Assembly (NCBI RefSeq): GCF_003259505.1
Contig: NZ_QLLK01000015.1
Location: 1 to 64,000, forward strand
Reading direction: 5' to 3'
Length of the DNA stretch: 64,000 bases
Source: Algoriphagus yeomjeoni
GTDB taxonomy: Bacteria > Bacteroidota > Bacteroidia > Cytophagales > Cyclobacteriaceae
Below, piece by piece: positions 53,887 through 62,949 of this stretch (the first letter of the stretch is position 1; each line of letters starts with the position of its first letter). Position numbers and translations under genes: made by a program. Under the pieces are notes generated by a model. It did not search any database. It worked only from the letters and a program-made list of their open reading frames with translations, and had not been told where the DNA came from.

Positions 53887-55269
53887 TTGTTCAGCTTTTT
53901 CAAATTAAATGATCCCTTCAGGCTAATTGGCATAGGAATATACGTTCTACTGCTGACATTCGTCTATTTGATGCTAAATCCTTTCCCTATTACCAATCCA
54001 CAATTAATGTGGATGCTGCTTGGAGAGCGCTTAGGGCAAGGTTATTATTTATATCAAGACATCATAGATGACAACGGTCCTCTTTCGGCGGGGTTTTTCA
54101 CCATTATGGATTTACTGTTTGGCCGTAGCCTTTTCGCTTATGAAGTGGTAGGAAGACTTTTAATTTCCTTCCAGATCCTTTATTGGAATTCTATTTTGAT
54201 CAAGTTCAGGGCTTTTGACATCAATACCTATCTGCCAGCTATCGTCATGGCTGCTCTTTTCCATTTTTCTTTTGACCTATTGAGTCTTAGCCCGGCATTA
54301 TTGGGTAGCACATTTTTAATACTTGCTCTTGGACAGCTTTTTTCGCAAACCGTATTGCAAAAAGACACAAGTGAATCTACCTTGTTAATTGGAATTTATG
54401 CTGGATTGGCCACAGGCTTCCAGCCAAATTATATCCTTTTTTTGCCCTACATGATATTCACTGGAATTGCCATCAGTAGCTTTTCCTTCCGGCAGTTGAT
54501 GCTCTCTTTAGTTGGGTATTTTCTGCCAATTTTGTTGATTACAGTGTTTTATTTTTGGAACGATGGATTGGAAGAAGCTATCCAAATCTGGCCTCTCACT
54601 TTTCTATCGGAAAAGTATGAATATCAATCCCTCATAGATTGGCTGATTCTTGGAATATTTCCTCTTTCCTTAGCTGTGGTAGGTTATTTTATAGCCACAG
54701 TATTACGTGGGTCAACTATCAACCAGCAAAAGCAAAGGCAACTTATCCTAATCTGGCTGCTGTTTTCAGCAGCAGAATTTTTCATCATCAAAAAGCAGGC
54801 GGCATATCAATTAGTGATTTTGATTCCCGGGCTGACTTACCTGATTACTCAGTTCTTCCTAACTATCAAAAAGGAAATCATTGTCAAGATTACATTTTAC
54901 CTTTTGGTTATAGGTCTTCCAGCTACTGGAATATGGTATTGGAATCAAAAAATCGCAGATTCGGAATATTTTGTAGGGCAAAATGAAGCTAGATATTCTG
55001 ATGCTATCCTAGTAATGGGAGACGATCTCGCCCCTTACCTTGACGCCAGAATCGGTGGTCCATTTCTAAATTATCGCTTGAGTAAGCTGTATCTTGATCA
55101 AGATCGGGATTTAAGAGAAAAGGCAAGGCTTTTTCAAATGCTTCAAAAGCAGCTACCTACAAAAGTGCTCGACCCTAATGGCGATTTTGAGAAATTACTG
55201 AAGCAATTTCCAGCATTGGAGAGCCAATACAACAAGACTTCTAAAGGTGTATTTACTTTGATAAAATAG
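53887..55269 (+). CDS. Polytopic membrane protein (TTG start)
   Basis: No ATG lies upstream in frame; the TTG at 53887 gives LFSFFKLNDPFRLIG, a start typical of related Bacteroidota proteins, while the first ATG (residue 29) would delete the first membrane helix. The 460 residues contain about ten hydrophobic helices and a C-terminal soluble part of roughly 100 residues (ILVMGDDLAPYLDARIGGPF). The pattern suggests a polymerase- or flippase-like or DUF6427-type protein, but I cannot name the family with confidence. Possible roles lie in surface glycan or lipid handling. Confidence 0.72.
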   Translation: MFSFFKLNDPFRLIGIGIYVLLLTFVYLMLNPFPITNPQLMWMLLGERLGQGYYLYQDIIDDNGPLSAGFFTIMDLLFGRSLFAYEVVGRLLISFQILYWNSILIKFRAFDINTYLPAIVMAALFHFSFDLLSLSPALLGSTFLILALGQLFSQTVLQKDTSESTLLIGIYAGLATGFQPNYILFLPYMIFTGIAISSFSFRQLMLSLVGYFLPILLITVFYFWNDGLEEAIQIWPLTFLSEKYEYQSLIDWLILGIFPLSLAVVGYFIATVLRGSTINQQKQRQLILIWLLFSAAEFFIIKKQAAYQLVILIPGLTYLITQFFLTIKKEIIVKITFYLLVIGLPATGIWYWNQKIADSEYFVGQNEARYSDAILVMGDDLAPYLDARIGGPFLNYRLSKLYLDQDRDLREKARLFQMLQKQLPTKVLDPNGDFEKLLKQFPALESQYNKTSKGVFTLIK

Positions 55270-55322
55270 GGTTTCCCTTGTTTTAGACACCAAGGTTGGA
55301 AAGAGAACTTATATTTTAATCA

Positions 55323-55354
55323 TTTGATTATCAGATAAATAAATAGTACTTTAG
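55323..55354 (+). promoter_or_regulatory. Putative promoter of the 459-residue gene
   Basis: TTTG (55323-55326) and TACTTTAG (55347-55354, one base off TAnnTTTG) are separated by 20 bp, in the usual Bacteroidota spacer range. They lie 39 nt before the ATG at 55393. Confidence 0.45.
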
Positions 55355-55392
55355 GCCTAATCGTCCCTTTTTTATGCCTTTAATACTTTTTT

Positions 55393-56772
55393 ATGGAATC
55401 TATCAACCAATTGTTAGAAGCATGTACATTACCAGAAAAAACCCAGTTGGTAGAGTTTGCTAAAATCAAAAACCCACCAAGCTCAAAGAAATTGATGCTC
55501 ATGAAACTCTTTGTGAACCAACCTGGGCTTAGCGATACAGAGTATTCTCAAAAAATCTACAAAAAGCCGGAAGGTCCAGCCTATTTTCAACTCAAGAAAC
55601 GAGTGAAAGATGAGTTTGAAGAACTTTTTCTACTGCTTAAGCCAACTTGTATAAAAAAGGAAAATCAGCTTCATATCGAATGCTCAGAATTACTTTTGAA
55701 AAGCGAGCTTATTCTGGCTAGAGGCATACGGACTGAAGGTTCTAAATTATTAGAACGAGGGCTAAAAATGGCTATAAAGAACGGCTTTCACGACTTGGTT
55801 CTGACTATTTACAGTATCGCCGCGCGATTTGGGATTTGCGAGGTATTGAATAATAATGACCTTCCTGAACTTGAAATTGCGATCAAAAGCCATTTGCAAT
55901 TATTAATCAAGGAAAACTATAAAAATCCAGAAGATCAAACGGAGTCAAAAAATGAGCACTTAAAGACGATGATCCGTCAACTTAATTATAACCGAAAATC
56001 CTGGTTAATTCTAGATGATATTAATCGATCAATACAACACAAGGATTATGAAAACGCCCTTTCTCAGGTAAATGAGGCAGAATTGGATTTGAATCAAAAT
56101 AACGAATCCCGAACAAAAGATGAGTTACTATTAACGAAGACTTCTATACTTCTTGCTAAGCGGGAGTATACCGAAGTATTGGAGGAGTGTATATACTCAG
56201 TAAACCCAAGTAAATTTTCAATTGAAAATAAACTTAGATACTCCCTAAACCATTGGTATGCCTTATTTCATTTAAATAAGATTGACGAAGCACAGCAAAT
56301 CCTCCGTAATAATTTGATGAAATTGGATTCCGATCAAGATAAAAAATGGAGATATCTAGAAGCCTATATTCAATTCAAACAAGGCAATTTTAAAACTGCA
56401 TTGAAAGAAATTCATTCTTGCCAGAAATACCTGAAGAATAATTCTGACTATTATTTGGGTTCAAAAATGCTGGAAATAATGATCCTTTTCGATCAAAATG
56501 ATCAAGACTGGTTAGAATATAAAATTGAAAACTTTAGGAAATTAATTTCAAGATATAAATGCAAGAAACTTATACGCATTCAATTGGCATTTCAAGTTTT
56601 TTCAAAATTACAAAAATCACTTTTTAAAGCTTGTTTAATAGACCTGGTCAATGATCCAATTCTTAGTGATCTTCAAAATGAAATTGAAGGCTTGGAGTGG
56701 AGACCTGCCTCCTCTGAATTAATTCGATATGATAGCTGGATCAGCGCAAAGGTGAATAGCCAAATTTCCTAA
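55393..56772 (+). CDS. Hypothetical helical (TPR-like) protein upstream of the eCIS genes
   Basis: The 459-residue product is almost entirely helical, with degenerate 34-residue-like helix pairs (ALSQVNEAELDLNQ, then RYSLNHWYALFHLNKIDEAQ and YLEAYIQFKQGNFKTALKE), so it is probably a TPR-like superhelix. The N-terminal 90 residues (LSDTEYSQKIYKKPEGPAYF and FQLKKRVKDEFEELF) look like a helix-turn-helix or adaptor unit. There is no signal peptide and no catalytic motif. It is rather AT-rich and ends about 245 nt before the eCIS DUF4255 gene. It could be an eCIS regulator or unrelated. Confidence 0.7.
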   Translation: MESINQLLEACTLPEKTQLVEFAKIKNPPSSKKLMLMKLFVNQPGLSDTEYSQKIYKKPEGPAYFQLKKRVKDEFEELFLLLKPTCIKKENQLHIECSELLLKSELILARGIRTEGSKLLERGLKMAIKNGFHDLVLTIYSIAARFGICEVLNNNDLPELEIAIKSHLQLLIKENYKNPEDQTESKNEHLKTMIRQLNYNRKSWLILDDINRSIQHKDYENALSQVNEAELDLNQNNESRTKDELLLTKTSILLAKREYTEVLEECIYSVNPSKFSIENKLRYSLNHWYALFHLNKIDEAQQILRNNLMKLDSDQDKKWRYLEAYIQFKQGNFKTALKEIHSCQKYLKNNSDYYLGSKMLEIMILFDQNDQDWLEYKIENFRKLISRYKCKKLIRIQLAFQVFSKLQKSLFKACLIDLVNDPILSDLQNEIEGLEWRPASSELIRYDSWISAKVNSQIS

Positions 56773-57016
56773 TTTCCAAAGCTACCAATCAAATGAATCT
56801 TTTGAAACGATCAAAACTTTCTTGATTTTTAAGATAGAGTAATGTCATTAATTAAAGATATTTTTAAACTAATCAAATGATTTTCAGCTAATTGTAATTT
56901 TTTAATTCTTAATTATTGCATAATTCAGCTATATAATTTCCTGTCAATTTCGAGCTAGGTTCAATACCTTGACAAAGGTTTTTAACCATCTTTTTCACAT
57001 TATTTTTTCTAGCGAT

Positions 57017-57625
57017 ATGATTCATTCTACACTGGAATTTTTGACTGCAGAATTGAACGCCTTTATCAAACTTAAGGTAGGCGATACGATGGGGAATAGA
57101 ATTTATCTCTCCAGTGTCACTAATGAATCTGGGCTCGCTATTCCAGATCAAAGCCTTGGTCTGTCACTAATAAATATAGAAGAAGAACGCACGATTAAAG
57201 AGCAGCGAAGCACCTATATCAATGCTGTAGGTAAGACTGAAAAGCGAAACCCAGAGATTCAACTGAATCTGTATGTGTTGATCACCGCGAATTTCCAGAA
57301 CAAAAAATTAAACGATTCCTCGGATGATTATGTGGAAGGGCTCAAGCAATTGGGATACGCCATCGCTTTTTTCCAATCCAAGAATGTATTTACCAAAGAA
57401 AACAGTCCAGGCTTGGCAAACTTCGATCCTGAGCTTTCAAAAATTGTAGTAGAGCTATACAGTTATTCTTTTGAGCAGCTCTATAACTTCTGGACTGTAG
57501 TAGGGGCAAAATATCTGCCCTCCGTCTTATATAAAGTTAAGACCTTGAAAATTCAGGAAAACGCAATTCAGGAAAGCGGCGATCCTATTGAAAAAATTCA
57601 TCTCGATACACTTCATAAATCATGA
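57017..57625 (+). CDS. eCIS tube-terminator/cap protein (DUF4255, Afp16/Pvc16-like)
   Basis: The 202 residues from ATG 57017 (MIHSTLEFLTAELNAFIKLK) match DUF4255: an N-terminal helix, then the strand region NRIYLSSVTNESG, the typical RNPEIQLNLYVLITANFQNK, and the DPELSKIVVELYSYSFEQLYNFW segment. In Afp, PVC and related particles this family caps the distal end of tube and sheath and sets their length. It is the first gene of the eCIS unit; the next gene overlaps its stop by 4 nt. A longer frame from 56969 is unlikely. Confidence 0.88.
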   Translation: MIHSTLEFLTAELNAFIKLKVGDTMGNRIYLSSVTNESGLAIPDQSLGLSLINIEEERTIKEQRSTYINAVGKTEKRNPEIQLNLYVLITANFQNKKLNDSSDDYVEGLKQLGYAIAFFQSKNVFTKENSPGLANFDPELSKIVVELYSYSFEQLYNFWTVVGAKYLPSVLYKVKTLKIQENAIQESGDPIEKIHLDTLHKS

Positions 57626-58749
57626 GCATCATCTACACACGCCTCGGCGAAGTAGCGCTTCGCCATGACTTTTACCGCGATGGCTTGGCCAAAGACATGA
57701 TTCTCATGCCTTCACCTGAAACCGCGCAATTGATGAAAAATGGCAAAATTCTGTTCAGAAAAACACCTGGCGGAATAGTCTTACTCTATAGAGCCGAAGA
57801 GGATGAAATTACGCCACTAACTCCTGTAACACTACCGCAATCATTTTTCTTCTTTTTCAAACCTGAAAATCCAGCCGCCTTTCTTCAAGTAACTGACTTG
57901 GATAACGGTTCAGAAGAATTTCAAGCTGGCAAGCTTCCCTTTTTTCGAAATACTCCGGTAAATGCCTCCACGGCAAGCGAAAATCCAGAGGAACTGTCCT
58001 ATCAATTATTAGATGGGCTTCGGCCAAAAGCATTTTCTCTGCAGCTCACACTAGACCCAACCCCAGCTTCAGTTCGGATCAAGGTCAGAAATGCAGCAGG
58101 AGAAATAGTGTCTGCTGGAAAAGATTCTACGGGCAATCCATTGCCTGACGGATATGAAATGATGCCAGATCAAAATGGTCTTTTTAGAATTCTTTTTGAT
58201 CTCAAAGGAAGAAGAGAAGGTGTTTACACATTCACACTGCGAAATTCCGGAGACACCGATGACTTGTGGTCCAAAAAGTATTGGCTTGGTGAATCTTCAT
58301 CCTCGCAGCCATTTGGCCTGATTGAACTGCGTTTCCAAGCGACACCGAATCATCTTTATGGGGCTACCGAATTTTATCAAGTTTCCTTTTCAAGAAAGGA
58401 AAGCCGCTGGACTTATTACGTCGTCAATGGTAATAAAAAGGTAGATCTAGTGACCACCCAGCTGAGAATCCAGGACTTAGGTAATGTAGGAAGCGTTCCC
58501 TATGGCTCTTATACGTTTGATCAAATTGGAACTAGTCCGAGTGCTGAAGTCAAAATTAACAATTTGGATACAGTGGTTTTTCGCTCGCAGAATAAGATTC
58601 CATACTTCGAAATCCCAAAACTCAATTTTCAGCTTAGAAGAACACCTGGAAATCAGATTCTAATACCAAATCTTCCAAATCCTTCCCGATCCGCTCCGAC
58701 TAAGCAAAGTGGTGGAGAGGCTAACTCAGAAATATATGTATTCATCTAG
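57622..58749 (+). CDS. Unassigned beta-rich eCIS-locus protein
   Basis: The 375-residue product overlaps the cap gene by 4 nt and precedes the sheath by 14 nt, so it is co-translated with structural genes. It is largely beta: an N-terminal module (SIIYTRLGEVALRHDFYRDG), a middle Ig-like stretch (SVRIKVRNAAGEIVSAGKDS, RREGVYTFTLRNSGDTDDLW) and a C-terminal module with polyproline-type loops (LIPNLPNPSRSAP). No signal peptide or catalytic motif is visible. Proteins at this place in Bacteroidota eCIS loci are poorly described; a cap-associated, sheath-contacting or assembly role is plausible. Confidence 0.8.
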   Translation: MSIIYTRLGEVALRHDFYRDGLAKDMILMPSPETAQLMKNGKILFRKTPGGIVLLYRAEEDEITPLTPVTLPQSFFFFFKPENPAAFLQVTDLDNGSEEFQAGKLPFFRNTPVNASTASENPEELSYQLLDGLRPKAFSLQLTLDPTPASVRIKVRNAAGEIVSAGKDSTGNPLPDGYEMMPDQNGLFRILFDLKGRREGVYTFTLRNSGDTDDLWSKKYWLGESSSSQPFGLIELRFQATPNHLYGATEFYQVSFSRKESRWTYYVVNGNKKVDLVTTQLRIQDLGNVGSVPYGSYTFDQIGTSPSAEVKINNLDTVVFRSQNKIPYFEIPKLNFQLRRTPGNQILIPNLPNPSRSAPTKQSGGEANSEIYVFI

Positions 58750-58763
58750 CAAACTATCCGAAT

Positions 58764-60503
58764 ATGGCAGACTTTAAAACCCCCGGGGTTTATGTTCAGG
58801 AAATATCAACCCTTCCCGCCTCCATTGCACCAGTCGCGACAGCGATCCCAGCATTCGTAGGCTATACCGCTACTCGCGAAAAAAATGGTGAGACTTTACC
58901 GGCAAATCAGCCTGTTCGAGTCAGTTCCTATTTGGAATACAAGAAGATTTTCGGTGAATCCTATGCAGAAGATTACGGCGTGACTTTGACAGAAGCAGCT
59001 GACGGATCGACGGTAGTAGAAATAACTGACCCGACGAATTTTTCTCCATACCGAATGACTTACCAAGTCTACATGTATTTCAATAATGGCGGTGGTCCAT
59101 GTTACATAGTTCCTGTAGGCGGATTCGTAGCTGGACCAAATCCAGCTCCCACCTCCATTGATCCAGGAGAGTTGATTGCTGGAATCAACGCTTTGGAAGA
59201 GGAAGATGAGCCGACACTTTTGGTAGTGCCCGAGGCTGTGATTCTGAGTCCTACAGATCGCAAAACTATACACGACACATTAATCGCTCAGTGCTCCAAA
59301 CTCCAAGACAGATTTGCCCTTATGGATGCTTTGCATTACGGAACACAAAGTGTAAAAGATGATGGTGATTCATTCCGGGACGAAGTAGGAAGCAGCGATC
59401 TGAAATATGCTGCAGCATATTATCCTTCGCTTAAAACTTCACTTTATAAGTATTATTCCGAATCCAAACTGACTATTTCAGATAATAGAGGTGGAGCGGG
59501 TTTAGGACCATTTCACAATAAAAGGCTTAATGCTGTTGGGGCTGGTGATGCCTTTGCAACTGCCACCATCCGCATAAATAATACTGCAAATATTGATGGG
59601 GATATTATTACTATCGGAAGTACAGCATACACTGCAGGTACAACATTTACTCCAGGTGCTACAGATATAAATACCGCTGATGCGCTGCTTAATGCTATTA
59701 ATGCAGCAGCAGATCCACTATTTACAGCATCGCGCACACCTTCTACCTCGACACTCACATTAGTAGCAACAACTCCAGGAATAGCAGGAGCATCAATCGT
59801 ATTAACTTATGACGACAATGGCGATGGAGGAGCAGTGGTGTCCGGCGCTGGTACTTTCTCCTGGCAAGCACCAGACAAGACTCTTTATAATACCATTGTA
59901 GCAAAGCTGCAATCCAAAAAAATGGAACTCTATCCATCTGCATCGATGGCAGGTATTTGTGCACGGGTTGATCGGCAGCGTGGAGTATGGAAAGCACCGG
60001 CAAATGTCGATGTGAGAGGAGTAATAAAGCCTGTTATTTCGGTGAGCGCTGAAGATCAAGGGTTACTGAATGTGGATCCTACTTCCGGCAAATCAATAAA
60101 CGCTATTCGCTTTTTCCAAGGCAAAGGAAACTTGGTATGGGGAGCTAGAACGCTCGCCGGAAATGACAACGAGTGGCGCTATATCCCAGTTCGCAGACTT
60201 TATATTTTCGTGGAGGAATCTGTTAAAAAGGCAACTGAATTCGTGGTCTTTGAACCTAACGATGCCAATACCTGGCTCCGGGTAAAAACCATGATAGAGA
60301 ACTTCCTGAGCAATCTATGGCGCGATGGAGCCTTAGCTGGTGCCAAAGCTGAAGAAGCATTTTTTGTACGAATAGGCTTGGGCAAAACAATGACTCCGCT
60401 GGATATTCTGGAAGGTCGACTAATTGTAGAAATCGGTATGGCGGCAGTGAGACCGGCAGAATTCATCATCCTGAAATTCTCTCATAAACTTCAGGAATCT
60501 TAA
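58764..60503 (+). CDS. eCIS contractile sheath protein 1 (with extra domain)
   Basis: The 579-residue product is a phage-tail-sheath-type protein: N-terminal TPGVYVQEISTLPAS and AIPAFVGYT, an NNGGGPCYIVPVGG strand near residue 107, and a highly conserved C-terminal half (RQRGVWKAPANVDVRG, EWRYIPVRRLYIFVEESVKK, DANTWLRVKTMIENFLS, AVRPAEFIILKFSHKLQ) that forms the contractile handshake. Compared with the second sheath, residues about 266-366 form an insertion resembling a phage tail/decoration domain (TIRINNTANIDGDIITIGST, then LVATTPGIAGASIVLTYDDN). It should be exposed on the outer face of the sheath. Confidence 0.92.
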   Translation: MADFKTPGVYVQEISTLPASIAPVATAIPAFVGYTATREKNGETLPANQPVRVSSYLEYKKIFGESYAEDYGVTLTEAADGSTVVEITDPTNFSPYRMTYQVYMYFNNGGGPCYIVPVGGFVAGPNPAPTSIDPGELIAGINALEEEDEPTLLVVPEAVILSPTDRKTIHDTLIAQCSKLQDRFALMDALHYGTQSVKDDGDSFRDEVGSSDLKYAAAYYPSLKTSLYKYYSESKLTISDNRGGAGLGPFHNKRLNAVGAGDAFATATIRINNTANIDGDIITIGSTAYTAGTTFTPGATDINTADALLNAINAAADPLFTASRTPSTSTLTLVATTPGIAGASIVLTYDDNGDGGAVVSGAGTFSWQAPDKTLYNTIVAKLQSKKMELYPSASMAGICARVDRQRGVWKAPANVDVRGVIKPVISVSAEDQGLLNVDPTSGKSINAIRFFQGKGNLVWGARTLAGNDNEWRYIPVRRLYIFVEESVKKATEFVVFEPNDANTWLRVKTMIENFLSNLWRDGALAGAKAEEAFFVRIGLGKTMTPLDILEGRLIVEIGMAAVRPAEFIILKFSHKLQES

Positions 60504-60529
60504 TCCATTTCATTTTAAAAAATTTAGCC

Positions 60530-61996
60530 ATGTCAATTCAATCTACACCAGGCGTTTATATAGAAGAAATTTCCACCTTACCAGCGTCTGTAGCATCAGT
60601 GGAAACAGCAATTCCCGCGTTTATCGGTCATACTGATTTAGCTGAAAAAAACGGCGAGGACGTTCGGGGAGTACCGACTCGTATAACCAACATACTGGAA
60701 TTCGAAGGGATTTTTGGTAAAGGAAACCCAGAGACTTTCACGATTTCGGTGGTGGACAGCTATGACGCGGCTAAAGGTTCAGGAGAGAAATTAGCAACGA
60801 GAAAAATCACTGCTACTCCCCCTGCCACACCTAGCCCTTACAAGCTTTATTACAGCATGCAGATCTATTTTTCCAACGGTGGTGGACCATGTTACATCGT
60901 GTCAGTCAATGATTATGACAATGTACCTGTCAAAGGGGATTCTGCTACTCCAGCGAGTATTTTGGGAGGTCTTGAAGCAATCAAAGCAATCGACGAACCA
61001 ACTTTATTAGTGTTCCCAGATGTAATTCCTGCAGTCTTGCCAGAGACAGTAGGCTCAGTTTATAAAGACATTTATGATGCAGCACTTTCTCAATGTGACA
61101 TTTTGAAAGATCGATTTGTAATTATTGATGTAAAGGATGTCACGGCTGACCCATTTGCTGATGCACAGAACTTCAGAAATAATGGAATAGGAATGGCCAA
61201 TCTAAAATATGGAGCGGCATATTATCCAAACTTGAGTACATCTCTGAATTACGCTTACTCTCTAAGTGATCAAACGATTACCCATACCAATAACTTTCCT
61301 TCTGGAGGCACACTTACGGAAGCAGGGGTTTCTGATACACTCAACTTGGAAACACTTGAAACCAGTGATCCTAGCCTTTTTAGAGGAATTATGGCTGAGA
61401 TCAAAAAACAATACATCACTTTACCTCCATCAGGGGCCGTTGCGGGCATCTATGCACGAGTGGACCGCCAACGTGGTGTTTGGAAAGCCCCAGCAAATGT
61501 GGATGTACGAACAGTAATCGGCCCATCACGCAAAGTTTCCCATGATCAGCAAGCAGACCTTAATGTAGATGCTACATCAGGCAAATCCATCAATGCAATC
61601 CGCACTTTCACAGGAAAAGGAACGCTGGTCTGGGGAGCAAGAACTTTGGCAGGAAATGATAATGAATGGCGCTATGTACCCGTCCGAAGACTCTACATTT
61701 TTGTGGAAGAATCAGTGAAAAAAGCGACTGAATTCGTGGTCTTCGAGCCAAATGATGCCAATACATGGCTCCGAGCCAAAACCATGATTGAGAATTTCCT
61801 TTCTAAACTCTGGCGTGACGGAGCATTGGCAGGAGCCAAACCTGAAGAAGCATTTTTTGTAAGAGTGGGACTCGGTCAGACGATGTCTGCTCAGGATATT
61901 CTCGAAGGACGACTCATTATCGAAATCGGAATGGCAGCAGTGCGGCCTGCCGAATTTATCATCCTGAAATTCTCTCATAAGCTTCAGGAATCCTAA
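60530..61996 (+). CDS. eCIS contractile sheath protein 2
   Basis: The 488-residue paralogue of the first sheath has the same N-terminal (TPGVYIEEISTLPAS) and C-terminal handshake segments, nearly identical to sheath 1 over the last 170 residues. It lacks the extra domain of sheath 1, having a short loop (THTNNFPSGGTLTEAG) in its place. Bacteroidota and Afp/PVC systems often carry two or three sheath genes, one forming the main sheath and one the first layer over the baseplate or a cap-adjacent ring; which does what here is not readable. It starts 26 nt after sheath 1. Confidence 0.93.
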   Translation: MSIQSTPGVYIEEISTLPASVASVETAIPAFIGHTDLAEKNGEDVRGVPTRITNILEFEGIFGKGNPETFTISVVDSYDAAKGSGEKLATRKITATPPATPSPYKLYYSMQIYFSNGGGPCYIVSVNDYDNVPVKGDSATPASILGGLEAIKAIDEPTLLVFPDVIPAVLPETVGSVYKDIYDAALSQCDILKDRFVIIDVKDVTADPFADAQNFRNNGIGMANLKYGAAYYPNLSTSLNYAYSLSDQTITHTNNFPSGGTLTEAGVSDTLNLETLETSDPSLFRGIMAEIKKQYITLPPSGAVAGIYARVDRQRGVWKAPANVDVRTVIGPSRKVSHDQQADLNVDATSGKSINAIRTFTGKGTLVWGARTLAGNDNEWRYVPVRRLYIFVEESVKKATEFVVFEPNDANTWLRAKTMIENFLSKLWRDGALAGAKPEEAFFVRVGLGQTMSAQDILEGRLIIEIGMAAVRPAEFIILKFSHKLQES

Positions 61997-62036
61997 CCTA
62001 ACATTTCATCTACAGCAAACTTAAAATCAAAATATT

Positions 62037-62471
62037 ATGGCAGTAGCATATCCAGTTTCCGTATTTCATTTTCAGGTAGAATGGGGCGGATCTCGCATAG
62101 GTTTCACAGAAGTATCAGGCCTCACTGTGGAGCTACAAAGCATAGACTATCGTGAAGGCAGCTCACTCGAATACCATGTGAGCAAAATGCCGGGGATTCC
62201 TCAATATTCCAATATCACACTCAAAAGAGGCGTTTTCAGAGCTGACAATGAATTTTTCCAATGGCTCAATACAGTGAAAATGAACAACATTGAACGTAGA
62301 GACCTCACCATCAGCTTGCTTAATGAAGAACATGAACCTGTGATGGTTTGGAAGGTCAAAGAAGCTTGGCCATGCAAAGTGGAAGGACCTTCATTGAATT
62401 CTACTGGAAACGAAGTGGCGATAGAAACAATCGAACTTTGCCATGAAGGATTGGCAATAGAAACCCCATAA
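62037..62471 (+). CDS. eCIS inner tube protein 1
   Basis: The 144-residue phage tail-tube-type (gp19-like) protein has the family start AYPVSVFHFQVEWGGSRIGF, TEVSGLTVELQSIDYREGSS, the ring-contacting ITLKRGVFRADNEFFQWLN, and a C-terminal AWPCKVEGPSLNSTGNEV. Hexamers of this protein stack into the rigid tube that crosses the target membrane and can hold cargo in its lumen. It follows sheath 2 by 40 nt; tube protein 2 begins 3 nt downstream. Confidence 0.93.
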   Translation: MAVAYPVSVFHFQVEWGGSRIGFTEVSGLTVELQSIDYREGSSLEYHVSKMPGIPQYSNITLKRGVFRADNEFFQWLNTVKMNNIERRDLTISLLNEEHEPVMVWKVKEAWPCKVEGPSLNSTGNEVAIETIELCHEGLAIETP

Positions 62472-62474
62472 ATC

Positions 62475-62945
62475 ATGGCGCTATTTCATCCACCAACCGG
62501 GTTTCACTTTCTAGTAAGGTTTGAGGGGCTTTTGCTAAAATACCCTGCCTTGCCTGATATAGGATTCCAAGAGGTATCTGGATTAAGCGTAGAGATAGGA
62601 GTTGAGGAATATGCCGAAGGCGGAGAAAATCGATTCAAGCATAGGATGCCCAACCCAATTGCATATCCTAATCTGGTTCTAAAAAGAGGGATGGCTATCA
62701 GTTCTCAAATCGCAAAATGGTTCAAGGACAGTGTTGAAGGCTTCCAGTTTGAAACGCAGGATATTACTGTGATTCTCTTGAGCCCGGAAAAAGTCCCCCT
62801 TCAGGCTTGGAATTTTGTCAATGCCTGGCCAGTGAAATGGTCAGTCGAGGGATTCAATGCCATGGAGAATTCTATCATGATCGAAAACATAGAATTCGCC
62901 TACCAATACTATAGGAGAATTAGTCCAGACGACCTTTTACCATAG
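62475..62945 (+). CDS. eCIS tube-like protein 2
   Basis: The 156-residue relative of tube protein 1 keeps the core (HPPTGFHFLVRFEGL, FQEVSGLSVEIGVEEYAEGG, NLVLKRGMAISSQIAKWFKD, AWNFVNAWPVKWSVEGFN) but has a longer N-terminal loop (LLKYPALPDIG) and a tail of about ten residues more (AYQYYRRISPDDLLP). In other eCIS a second tube-like gene makes the first tube layer on the baseplate or, in AlgoCIS, a cap adaptor. It is likely one of these here. Confidence 0.88.
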   Translation: MALFHPPTGFHFLVRFEGLLLKYPALPDIGFQEVSGLSVEIGVEEYAEGGENRFKHRMPNPIAYPNLVLKRGMAISSQIAKWFKDSVEGFQFETQDITVILLSPEKVPLQAWNFVNAWPVKWSVEGFNAMENSIMIENIEFAYQYYRRISPDDLLP

Positions 62946-62949
62946 GAAA

